Origin: Muribaculum gordoncarteri
Lineage (GTDB): Bacteria; Bacteroidota; Bacteroidia; Bacteroidales; Muribaculaceae
DNA: 64,000 nt
Direction of reading: 5' to 3'
NCBI RefSeq assembly: GCF_004803695.1
Contig: NZ_CP039393.1
Coordinates: forward strand, 1,364,001-1,428,000
The notes beneath the pieces were generated by a model that was not told where the DNA came from, did not search any database, and worked only from the letters and a program-made list of their open reading frames with translations. The position numbers were made by a program, and so were the translations under genes. This document shows, piece by piece, positions 1 through 7,694 of the stretch; positions within the stretch are counted from its first letter, which is position 1, and each line of letters begins with the position of its first letter.

Positions 1-1532
1 ATTTGTTGACATATTAATCGCTTCCGATTAAAGTCATAAGTACGGTAGTCCTTAGAACGTGTAGGAATAAATGATTCTAAAACAAATTCTCCATTAATGT
101 CCTTTACTTCTGATTCTCCAATCATATTCCCACGTACTAATCTATAGGGAGTCTGTGCTGAAGTAACGAACTCTCTGCATAGAGATAAATCTAATTCTCC
201 GCGACGGTTTCTAATTGAAGGAAATTGCTTAAGTTTTTTCAATGTAGATAATTTTCGCAAAATATCCCATTCTGAAGACTTTATAGTTGGAATTTCAAGA
301 TTTTCAGGAAACAATTCTTTAACTAAAGAAATGTTTACATCAAAGACATCCTCCTCCTCAGATATTGTAATATCTGAGGTAGTGCCTCCTTTTTGTAGTA
401 TAAAAATATTTGTTGCCTGATTAACATTCTCAAACAATGGAATTTTTTCTGCAAAGAAGCGAATACTTCTAACATTGTTACGGAGTAATAAATGTTTGCG
501 AAGTTTTTTTGCAGAAACATCCCCGAACAAAGTAGAAGGGCAAATAATTCCCAACTCTCCACCTATCTTCAACATTTGAAGCATTCTTTCTATGGAAAGT
601 TGGTATAAATTTAGCATACCTTCAATAGAATATTGATAAAACCCACAAGTACGATAATAATTTACCTGTTCCTGAATTTTATCGGAGCCTCCAACGCCAG
701 CTTTGGATTTGTTGGGCTTTAGAACAAGATATGGAGGGTTTGAAACAATCGCATCAAAGCCACCTTCTGCAAGCCCATCAAGATCCGCAGGTGAGATTTG
801 CAGTGGTTCCGGGAAAAATGAGTTGTTTTTACGAAGAGCGTCTTTTAAGACAATGTGTTGGCATAGTGTAAAGCATTCTTCTTTAGATAAGGAGTCAATA
901 AAAGAAAGAGCCTTTAAACGAGTTATGTTTAATGCGTCTAAGTCCAAATCGATAGCATAGACATTAAATAATACTCCTTTTTTCTTATCTTCAAAGTATG
1001 GAATTACATTTTCGTAAAAGCGCCCAGTACCACAAGCGAAGTCAAGTACTTTTGCTTCTTGTATGGGAACAGGAAGATTAGCAAAAGTATCATCAACAAT
1101 GTTCTTTGCAATATGAGATTGTGTATATACTGCACCAAGTTCAATAAACTGTTCCTTAGATTTAGACCGAACTTTAGAAGACTTAATACTAAGAGAGAAT
1201 TTAGAATTTAGGAATGAAATATGCAACTGCTCACACAAAGAGGGAATGGTGTCTATGTTTGAAATAGATAAGCCGGTAGTACAGATACTATTTGTATTGA
1301 AGCAAATTTGCATTATATCAGTGCAATTTGAGAATTTATTAGAAACATAAATGTATATTAGTTCTAATAAAATATGATGATGAATGCGAGTAGCTATTTC
1401 TCGAATCTTAACATTTGCGTTTTCAATAACCTCTGAGGTTATCGGAGCAAATGGATCATCCGAGTTTAAAAGTTCAATTGCATCCTGATAAATATATTTG
1501 TCTTCTAATGAAATAAGTGTCTTAATTTCCAT
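1..1532 (-). CDS. Adenine-specific DNA methyltransferase of a type II R-M system (3' end beyond window)
   Basis: The frame opens at ATG 1532 and stays open for 510 codons to the window edge, so the C-terminus is missing. It has the class I SAM-binding motif VLDFACGTGRF at about residues 162-172 and the amino-methyltransferase motif NPPY at 265-268, typical of N6-adenine methylases in which specificity and catalysis share one chain. The N-terminal 150 residues are helical and not recognised. It is the last gene of a minus-strand operon: the controller-type HTH gene upstream overlaps its start by 11 bp, suggesting translational coupling, and a nuclease gene lies before that. The role is inferred to be self-protection against the neighbouring nuclease. 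The recognition sequence cannot be told from the sequence. The base composition is AT-rich compared with the conjugation genes, consistent with acquired cargo. Confidence 0.88.
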   Translation of the reverse strand, partial: MEIKTLISLEDKYIYQDAIELLNSDDPFAPITSEVIENANVKIREIATRIHHHILLELIYIYVSNKFSNCTDIMQICFNTNSICTTGLSISNIDTIPSLCEQLHISFLNSKFSLSIKSSKVRSKSKEQFIELGAVYTQSHIAKNIVDDTFANLPVPIQEAKVLDFACGTGRFYENVIPYFEDKKKGVLFNVYAIDLDLDALNITRLKALSFIDSLSKEECFTLCQHIVLKDALRKNNSFFPEPLQISPADLDGLAEGGFDAIVSNPPYLVLKPNKSKAGVGGSDKIQEQVNYYRTCGFYQYSIEGMLNLYQLSIERMLQMLKIGGELGIICPSTLFGDVSAKKLRKHLLLRNNVRSIRFFAEKIPLFENVNQATNIFILQKGGTTSDITISEEEDVFDVNISLVKELFPENLEIPTIKSSEWDILRKLSTLKKLKQFPSIRNRRGELDLSLCREFVTSAQTPYRLVRGNMIGESEVKDINGEFVLESFIPTRSKDYRTYDFNRKRLICQQ

Positions 1533-1827
1533 AATCGGATTTCTTGCCATCGTTAATATTCTCAGCCACAATATTCAGAATGTCGGATGCATCTTCTTCT
1601 TCGTTCACTACTGAAAGAACTTTGTCAGCAATCCACATCTTTCTCAATTCTCCGCAATCAACTTTGAGTTTTGAAGCAAGAATGGGAATATGTTCTTCTT
1701 TAAGTGGTCTTTGACCTCGTTCATATCGGCTATACATAGGCACATCCACCGAGAGGACTTCCGCAAGTTCTTTCTGCGCAAGTCCCAACGATTCACGGTG
1801 TTGCCGTATATAATCACAAAACTTCAT
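1522..1827 (-). CDS. XRE-family HTH regulator, R-M controller-like
   Basis: A 101-residue protein with a Cro/C1-type helix-turn-helix in residues 4-60 (LGLAQKELAEVLSVDVPMYS then RYERGQRP) and an acidic C-terminal tail. It lies between a nuclease gene and an adenine methylase gene and overlaps the methylase start by 11 bp, the usual position of a controller (C) protein. Two near-identical palindromes bracket the promoter immediately upstream, which supports autoregulation: by analogy with C proteins, the protein would bind them to time methylase and nuclease expression. It is slightly longer than typical C proteins because of the acidic tail. It could instead be a simple repressor of the methylase. 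Confidence 0.8.
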   Translation of the reverse strand: MKFCDYIRQHRESLGLAQKELAEVLSVDVPMYSRYERGQRPLKEEHIPILASKLKVDCGELRKMWIADKVLSVVNEEEDASDILNIVAENINDGKKSDYGN

Positions 1828-1836
1828 TGTCTTATA

Positions 1837-1907
1837 TTGTCAAAATTTGACAACAAAGTTAGCTCAAATTTTCTACACTGCCAAATGGAATTGTCAAAAT
1901 TAGACAA
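1837..1907 (-). promoter_or_regulatory. HTH/methylase promoter with two palindromic operators
   Basis: The minus strand carries TAACTTTG (1854-1861) and TTTG (1882-1885) separated by 20 nt, a good Bacteroides -7/-33 pair. TTGTCAAAATTTGACAA at 1837-1853 is a perfect odd-centred dyad just downstream of the -7 box. A second copy with one mismatch (TTGTCAAAATTAGACAA) lies at 1891-1907, just upstream of the -33 box. The spacing between copies is 54 bp. This layout fits activation from the distal site and repression from the proximal one; that reading is inferred. Confidence 0.7.
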
Positions 1908-1950
1908 ACTGGATAGTATTTTGTGTTTCACATAGAGTTGCAAGACTCGC

Positions 1951-3338
1951 TTACTCGTCAAGTCTAACAAATGGAATTATTGGGTTTGATGGTAAATTCC
2001 CAGCTTGAGCAAAATGTACTACTGGAGAATATTCGATATCAATTTCATTTTCCATTCCCTTATTAACAACAAGGGAATGGTGCATTGAGTAATTTGAAAT
2101 TCCAAGTCTATTTGCAATCTCCCAAAATTCTTGTTGTTTTAAGTCAGTACCGATCCCCTCAATTAATAGCTTAAAAAATTTAGCTTCACATTCTTTATGA
2201 ATTTTTTATGGTACTTACTCTTAAAGAGTATACTATTACGAGATGCGTTTACCAACATTGTGTCTTCGTAAATAACGTTACAGATAGCAGACGGAGAACA
2301 TCTAAGAATAAATAGTGCCTTTTCTTGGTTTTCGGTGTCTAAAACGAGATTCCCTTGCATTAAAAGCACTTCATTTAGAAAAGACTGATTGACCAAAGTT
2401 TGGTAATCATTAGAAATAATTGAAGAAGGGAAGAATAGATTTGAAAATAAATATCTAAAGAAGGCTATATAGGAAGAAGGTTGAATTATCTTTATCGGAA
2501 GTGAATCAGAAACATATTTAGTGTCTTTAAGAACTGAAACAACATCATGAAAAGTGAAATTCATCTTTGTTTTAGACAAAGTGGATTCAATCTCTGCTTT
2601 ACAATTTCCACAATTGCAAAGAGCGCAATATAGAATAAAACCTCGTAAAGAAGAAATTTTTAATTGGGTTTCCCTTTCTTCGATAAGATCAATATAGTTA
2701 AAAAAAGATTTTTTTGACAACTTCGGTAAAGATTTTTTTAATTCTTTGGAAGTAAGAGGTGTTTCATCATTCTTAATTATCGTAAAGTCTTTTGAATTAA
2801 ACCGAAGCAGCCAGTAGATTTGATTATCATATAAAATAAAATCTACTGTATCAACTACACGATTAGAATAGAGTTCTCCGATTCGTCGTATATGTTCGAT
2901 TGGAGATAAATTGTACTCCTTGACCACATACTTGATTAAATCGTCTTTAGCAATTATATGAATATTACTTTCGGTAGAGATTAATGGAGTTGCAGCCCCC
3001 CATACATTTCCGTTGACACCACATAGTGCAACAAAATATCCTTCTGCCAACTTATTGTTTAATTGTGCAGTATGAAATTTACCAAGAAATTTAAGCCAAT
3101 GTGTCATTTCACAAGGCTTATTATAAGCCTTGCATTCGGCAATTATTGGAATGGAAACTTCTGTTCCATCTTCTTGCTGAATGATTTTTTCCGCGGTAAC
3201 ATCGTATTCATTACCACCCGCAGCAATAAAATTCAAGGTAGAATTTTTAAAGCCTAATTTTATAAATAATCGTCTACAAAACCTTTCTAATTCTGCACCT
3301 TTACTTTTAGTATTCTTCCCAAGTATTATTAGTTCCAT
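1951..3338 (-). pseudogene. PD-(D/E)xK restriction endonuclease-like gene with a homopolymer frameshift
   Basis: The uninterrupted frame gives 391 residues (stop at 2163). A nuclease core is visible near the N-terminus: NEYDV with Asp46, then AECKAY with Glu68 and Lys70, the PD-(D/E)xK pattern of Mrr-like endonucleases. The ending KNVKLNFLSY looks unnatural. In the neighbouring frame, coding continues for about 85 codons (KLLIEGIGTDLKQQ, FWEIANRLGISNYS, ending FVRLDE) to a stop at 1951. One extra A in the coding-strand A6 run (plus-strand T6, 2202-2207) would join the frames. So the gene is frameshifted, or switches by slippage, or the base is a sequencing error. It lies upstream of the controller and methylase genes, consistent with being the restriction subunit. 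Confidence 0.72.
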
Positions 3339-3353
3339 TTATCGTATACGGCT

Positions 3354-3620
3354 TTAATAATTTTCGATGGCTTCGATGAACGGTGCATCGGCTTCCTCGC
3401 ACGAGCGGAGCGGATAGCGGTCGGGAGTGGCACTTTCGTTTGCGCCGTAGCCTATGCCGGCGCAGAAAGCGAGAGCCTGCTGCTCGGTGTCAAACACTTC
3501 GGGGTCGGGGAAGTAGAGCATATCGTCGGAGTCAAGGTATTCCTTGAAGCCGTCGATGTCATCGTCAACGAGGAAATTTATTGCGAGAGGGTCGGAAATC
3601 ACATAAACTTTTACTGCCAT
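3354..3620 (-). CDS. Small acidic protein of unknown function
   Basis: An 88-residue, strongly acidic protein starting MAVKVYVISDPLAINFLVDD and ending ADAPFIEAIENY. No signal peptide, membrane segment or known domain is recognised. The codon use is GC-richer than the R-M operon beside it, so it is probably a separate unit. A Bacteroides-type -7 box (TAACTTTG, minus strand, plus coordinates 3654-3661) stands about 33 nt before the start codon, with GTTG at 3682-3685 as a possible -33. The promoter and clean start make it likely to be a real gene; the function is unknown. Confidence 0.62.
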   Translation of the reverse strand: MAVKVYVISDPLAINFLVDDDIDGFKEYLDSDDMLYFPDPEVFDTEQQALAFCAGIGYGANESATPDRYPLRSCEEADAPFIEAIENY

Positions 3621-3733
3621 AGTCGAGAGATTTTGAAGTTGTTTTTATAGGTACAAAGTTACGAAAAATCCGCGAGAAAAACAACTATTTCAGCAAAGTA
3701 TTTGCCTGAAAAAGAGCGGTTTTGTGAGAAATT

Positions 3734-3877
3734 TTATCGCTTCCAAATATTCTCCCAATAGGTATATTCAGGCATACGGAGATTGTGGAAAATCCAATTA
3801 ATGATTACCACAATCAGGGCGAGCAGTAGCATAGGCGAAACTGTGAGCCATTGAAGTATTTTTTTGAGCCTTTGCAT
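3734..3877 (-). CDS. 47-residue single-span membrane protein
   Basis: A short frame from ATG 3877 to TAA 3734 reading MQRLKKILQWLTVS, then a hydrophobic stretch (about residues 16-30, MLLLALIVVIINWIF), then a polar tail ending YWENIWKR. The basic N-terminus followed by one membrane segment is a normal small inner-membrane protein layout. TATCTTTG (plus coordinates 3883-3890) fits a -7 box but ends only 5 nt before the ATG, so the transcript would be nearly leaderless, or translation may start at the internal Met16. Not recognised as a family. Confidence 0.45.
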   Translation of the reverse strand: MQRLKKILQWLTVSPMLLLALIVVIINWIFHNLRMPEYTYWENIWKR

Positions 3878-3932
3878 ATCTGCAAAGATAGTAAATAATT
3901 TTCAGTTGGGGGCGTGAGGTCCTCAACTGAAA

Positions 3933-4141
3933 TCAGATTACTCCTGACATTGACAGGCTGAAAGAGTCGTGATATGGGAATTTTTCGCAGCCGATGAAAA
4001 GAGTATCGAAAGCGTCGGTGCCGTCGGTGCGGTGTTCGAGGAGGTCTTCTTCGGATTCCGCAAGTTTCTCGCCGGACTTGTCTTTGCGGAAGCCGTTGCG
4101 ACCGCGGCTGACCCTGCCGACTGTAAGGCGATGCAATGCAT
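3933..4141 (-). other. Possible degraded coding remnant
   Basis: A GC-rich stretch of about 200 bp with overlapping short minus-strand frames. One of them reads GRVSRGRNGF, EKLAESEEDLLEHRTDGTDA, FDTLFIGCEKFP and ends SLSMSGVI, which has the look of the C-terminus of a real protein. The upstream (higher-coordinate) part is absent: the sequence passes straight into the promoter region of the ATPase gene at 4276. I cannot name the parent gene. The remaining bases of 3878-4275 show no other gene. Low confidence. Confidence 0.25.
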
Positions 4142-4275
4142 CTTATATGGCGTAATTTGATTTTAGATTTGGAGAAAAATGCCCTAAAACAAGAATTAAA
4201 ACCACTAAAAATTCGATTTTGATTTTGTGATGCGACGGATTTTCGCTATATTTGCGCCATTAAAACGCATCGGAT

Positions 4276-5457
4276 ATGATACAAGAGCTGAAAATACGTA
4301 ATTTCAAGTCGTTTCGCGATGAAGTGGAATTGAGTTTTGAGCCGTCGACAGACGACCGTTACAACAGTGTGGTCACGATGCCTGACGGCGTGAAGCTGTT
4401 GCGCTTTGCAGTGGTGCTCGGCGCAAACGCCAGCGGCAAATCAAATCTGCTTGAAGCGATTGAGTTCCTGCGCGGTTTCTGGAACACACTTCCATCCACC
4501 AACGATGACGGTACGGATGTGCAGCCATTCCTGTTACGCGACGATGCGCTGTCTTTCGACACGGAATTTGAACTTAAATTCTATGCTGACGGTCTGCGCT
4601 ATTGGTACAAACTCAAGGTAAATCCTGAAAAGGTCTGCCATGAGTCGCTCTTCGTCTATCTCACCAACCGCCCGACAAAGGTGTTCTGTCGCGAGGATGT
4701 CGGTGGTATATCCAGGTTGAATTTCAATCCGGCTGTCGTCAGACTCTCTCAGGCGGAGGTGGACGTCATGACGATGAACTGTCTCCGCAATATGTCGCTG
4801 CTGGCTACCATGAAGAAGGTGAATGTCTCGGTCGCATATCTTGACAATATGCGCCGGTGGATTGACAGCCGTATTCTTTCATTGCAGAGCGGTTCGCTTT
4901 CCTCTCTTTCAAATGATGCGAAAAAGCATATAGCGGACAGTGAGGATTTCCGCGAGTATCTTCTGCAATTCGCAAAGGAGGCAGACTTTAATATATCAGA
5001 CATAAAGATTCAGAAAATGGCAGCTCTGTTCGGCCATAAGGTAGAGCATGCCGGCGGTTCGCAGGATTATATACTCCCTGAGGCTTGCCAGAGCACGGGC
5101 ACAAAGCGGATGGTGGAACTGGAGTCTCTGATTTACGAACAACTCAACCGTCAGGCGTTCCTTTGCATTGACGAGATTGAAGCCTCGATGCACCCCAACC
5201 TGATGGAGTATATACTCTCGAAATTTGTCAATACACAAGATAACCAGTCTCAGCTTCTTGTCTCTACACATTACGATCCGATTCTTAAAGACATCGACGA
5301 CATTTTCGGCAAGGACTCCGTATGGTTTACAGAGAAAGGGAAGGACGGCAACTCGCAGTTGTTCTCGCTGGTTGATTTCAATGGTCTAAACAAACTCTCA
5401 TCTATCCACCGCGCTTATATGAACGGTCGTTTCGGCGCACTTCCCAACGTATTGTAA
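4276..5457 (+). CDS. RloA/AbiLi-type AAA (OLD-like) ATPase
   Basis: A 393-residue ABC-class ATPase of the AAA15/RloA kind. It starts with the family hallmark IRNFKSFRDEVELSF. Walker A is GANASGKSN at 49-57, Walker B is FLCIDEIEASMHP with Glu at about 300, and the switch histidine is in LVSTHYD at about 328-334. Such ATPases pair with a Toprim-like RloB protein in anti-phage systems (RloAB, AbiL). A RloB-type gene follows two bases after this stop codon, so the pair is an operon. The ATPase itself looks intact, but its partner is truncated, so the system is probably inactive. Confidence 0.85.
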   Translation: MIQELKIRNFKSFRDEVELSFEPSTDDRYNSVVTMPDGVKLLRFAVVLGANASGKSNLLEAIEFLRGFWNTLPSTNDDGTDVQPFLLRDDALSFDTEFELKFYADGLRYWYKLKVNPEKVCHESLFVYLTNRPTKVFCREDVGGISRLNFNPAVVRLSQAEVDVMTMNCLRNMSLLATMKKVNVSVAYLDNMRRWIDSRILSLQSGSLSSLSNDAKKHIADSEDFREYLLQFAKEADFNISDIKIQKMAALFGHKVEHAGGSQDYILPEACQSTGTKRMVELESLIYEQLNRQAFLCIDEIEASMHPNLMEYILSKFVNTQDNQSQLLVSTHYDPILKDIDDIFGKDSVWFTEKGKDGNSQLFSLVDFNGLNKLSSIHRAYMNGRFGALPNVL

Positions 5458-5459
5458 TC

Positions 5460-5671
5460 ATGGCAAGAAGAATCAAAGAGCGTAAACTCAAAAATCCGGC
5501 GATTACAATCATCGGCGAGGGTGCTACCGAGCGCTACTACTTCACACACCTGAAACTCCTCAACGGTTATAACTACGTCTGCAAGCCCCGCAACTTTGCC
5601 GAGCAGAACATTGATGACATTCAACGGCAGGTGGAACGGGTACTCGCTGATGACGGGATAGCCGTATGTGT
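5460..5671 (+). pseudogene. RloB-like protein, truncated after about 70 residues
   Basis: The frame begins MARRIKERKLKNPAITIIGE and has the family motif GEGATERYYFTHLK, the N-terminal acidic motif of RloB/Toprim-like effectors. Similarity is lost after DDGIAVCV. From about 5671 the plus-strand reading is the antisense of the adjoining GH43 gene and runs to an unrelated stop at 5729. The C-terminal two thirds, with the remaining acidic residues, is missing. The junction joins the end of a minus-strand hydrolase to the middle of this gene without visible insertion sequence ends. It could be a recombination scar or an assembly join. Confidence 0.72.
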
Positions 5672-7315
5672 ATTATATCCTAAAGTTTTATCAAGTTTTT
5701 GTGTCTCGATATCCTCAACCCTTTTATAGTCGAACTTATCAATATCGACATATCCTCCACTATTTAGAGTGGCATAGTTGAATATCGCAAATCTCGTTCC
5801 CATGAAAAGACGAGTATAGTCAAATCTCATTTGGAATGGATTTCCAATTTCATTCCATACTTTACCATCGAGGCTATAAAAACAGGTCGCCAGATCTTTG
5901 CCAAGACGGAAATCAGCAACGATGCGCAGGTAGATTGTATTACCCTTGATCTCTATCCGCTCCTCTTCTTCATCATCGACTTGAACCTCGAGTGTTATGG
6001 GGTTGCTGAAATTGACCAATTCGTTATGTTTGACAAGATATTTCTTCCGTCCCATTTTCTTAACTGATAATAGAACTGAATGTCCATTGAATGCTGCCAG
6101 ACCAGCTATGTCACCATCTTTCATTTTTGACATATCCATTTTAATGGATCCAAAGCATTCCGGGCCTTCCATACGCTGACTGAGTGTATTAACAGCCTGA
6201 TAGATATTTCTGGCAATCCTGGAAGTTTTAAGCCTCAAGAATCCTGGCCGGTCGGTCAACGACCAGAATTCATTGTCCGGACAATGGTTCCATTGCCAGT
6301 TTAAGCCTATTGTATCTGAGTCGAAATCGTCACTTGATACGATACGAGATGGCGCTTCTCCTCGATTAGTATAAGTAATTGTCTTTGGTATCCTGCCGTC
6401 TTCATTCCCGAGCATGGGCCAACCGTCAATCCATCGGCAAGGCATAACTGTGGGTACACGACCTACGGCTCCGCGGTCCTGAAATATAAAGCCCCACCAG
6501 TTTCCGTCTACATCATCTACAATGGTGCCTTGAGCTGCGTATGGAAAACCGTCAAGATTATCTTCAAGAACCACATGCTTCTCGTATGGGCCCGTGATGT
6601 TGTCGGCACGATAACACAATTGACGACGATTTCGTCCTTCGGGCCAGTTGATTATCATAATATAATACTTGCCGTTATACTTTACTGCTCTACTGCCCTC
6701 GTGAAGTCCTCTGGCTTCTTCATCAGGCTCGATTACTGTCATGTCGATTCCTCCTTCTTTCACACCGGTCATATCCGGTTTTAATTCACGAAGGTTGATA
6801 GCGCCGGAACCATAAAAAACGTATGCCCTGCCATCATCATCAAAAAATAGTGATGAATCATGGAAGTGGTTTGTTCGGCACACCTGCTCCCATTTATCCC
6901 GAGGGTTCTTTGCTGCAAAAATATAAGACTGGAAAGGTGCGTCATTGGGCGAAAACATAACATAAAACATTCCGTCGTGATATCTCAAGGAAGTAGCCCA
7001 TTGACCTTTGCCATAGACAGTCCCTCCTTCGAGATGGTAACGAAGAGAGTCCTCCAGTGTATCAAAAACATAGTTAATTATTTCCCAGTTGACAAGATCT
7101 TTTGAGTGCATGATAGGACATCCCGGCATCAAATGCATGGTGGTGGATACCATATAAAAGTCATCTCCGACCCTTATCACATCTGGATCGGGAACGTCTG
7201 CCCATATAACTGGGTTAGGAGAGTTTGCAAATCTCTCTCCTGGACTTTCTTCACCGGCAGAAGCGCTGAGGCACAGCAACAGGCTTGCAGACATTATAAT
7301 ATTACGTAGAATCAT
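5621..7315 (-). CDS. GH43-family arabinofuranosidase/xylosidase (C-terminus fused to a junction)
   Basis: A 564-residue secreted glycoside hydrolase with signal peptide IIMSASLLLCLSASAG. It has the GH43 five-bladed propeller motifs: the catalytic base region WADVPDPDVIRVGDDFYMVS (residues 38-57), the second acid in HDSSLFFDDDGRAY, and the proton donor Glu in GLHEGSRAVKYNGKYYI. The second half (from about residue 340) is a ConA-like beta-sandwich typical of GH43 enzymes acting on arabinose- or xylose-decorated polysaccharides. The last roughly 17 residues (from NTHTAIPSSA) are antisense to the RloB remnant, so the native end is replaced. It is transcribed away from the hybrid regulator, the usual layout of a regulated PUL. 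Periplasmic or surface location is inferred. Confidence 0.86.
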   Translation of the reverse strand: MILRNIIMSASLLLCLSASAGEESPGERFANSPNPVIWADVPDPDVIRVGDDFYMVSTTMHLMPGCPIMHSKDLVNWEIINYVFDTLEDSLRYHLEGGTVYGKGQWATSLRYHDGMFYVMFSPNDAPFQSYIFAAKNPRDKWEQVCRTNHFHDSSLFFDDDGRAYVFYGSGAINLRELKPDMTGVKEGGIDMTVIEPDEEARGLHEGSRAVKYNGKYYIMIINWPEGRNRRQLCYRADNITGPYEKHVVLEDNLDGFPYAAQGTIVDDVDGNWWGFIFQDRGAVGRVPTVMPCRWIDGWPMLGNEDGRIPKTITYTNRGEAPSRIVSSDDFDSDTIGLNWQWNHCPDNEFWSLTDRPGFLRLKTSRIARNIYQAVNTLSQRMEGPECFGSIKMDMSKMKDGDIAGLAAFNGHSVLLSVKKMGRKKYLVKHNELVNFSNPITLEVQVDDEEEERIEIKGNTIYLRIVADFRLGKDLATCFYSLDGKVWNEIGNPFQMRFDYTRLFMGTRFAIFNYATLNSGGYVDIDKFDYKRVEDIETQKLDKTLGYNTHTAIPSSASTRSTCR

Positions 7316-7465
7316 ATTTTGTTATTAAAAATTAATATTCGTTACAGCGAATGCTCTATTGTAGTGGACAACTATAAGTGTAGAGCCGTTTTCAAATATT
7401 CATAATATGATTGAATGAATTCTGCCCTAACATGACAGACCACGGCACACACGATATAGGATTTG

Positions 7466-7473
7466 CAAAGTTA
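7466..7473 (-). promoter_or_regulatory. -7 box for the GH43 gene
   Basis: TAACTTTG on the minus strand, a perfect TAnnTTTG match, about 150 nt upstream of the GH43 start. It lies in the 379-bp divergent region 7316-7694, which otherwise holds only AT-rich sequence and the regulator promoter; no further gene is seen there. A binding site for the hybrid regulator is expected upstream of this box but I could not define one. Confidence 0.5.
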
Positions 7474-7672
7474 CATCATTGCCTCAGAGTGGAGAGGAAT
7501 ATGTTGTTTCTTTCATTCATCAAGATGTATCGGTGTAAAGAATTTATGTTTCACATCTTTTACCAGATGTAATGGATGAATACTGAAGTCATCTGACACA
7601 TACGATGAATAGTATGATACAAAAAATACAGTGTAACCATCAGTTATTAAGGCGTTAAACATGATTTTTTTG

Positions 7673-7680
7673 TAATTTTG
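7673..7680 (+). promoter_or_regulatory. -7 box for the hybrid two-component regulator
   Basis: TAATTTTG, a TAnnTTTG match, followed by a 14-nt leader to the ATG at 7695. No clear TTTG -33 element is visible at the usual distance, so expression is probably weak and constitutive, as expected for a sensor gene. That last point is inference. Confidence 0.5.
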
Positions 7681-7694
7681 CAAACGAAACAACA

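Noticed and set aside
703-960. Plus-strand frame of 85 codons inside the methylase gene
   Set aside because: It is antisense to a region with methylase motif NPPY and has no domain of its own.
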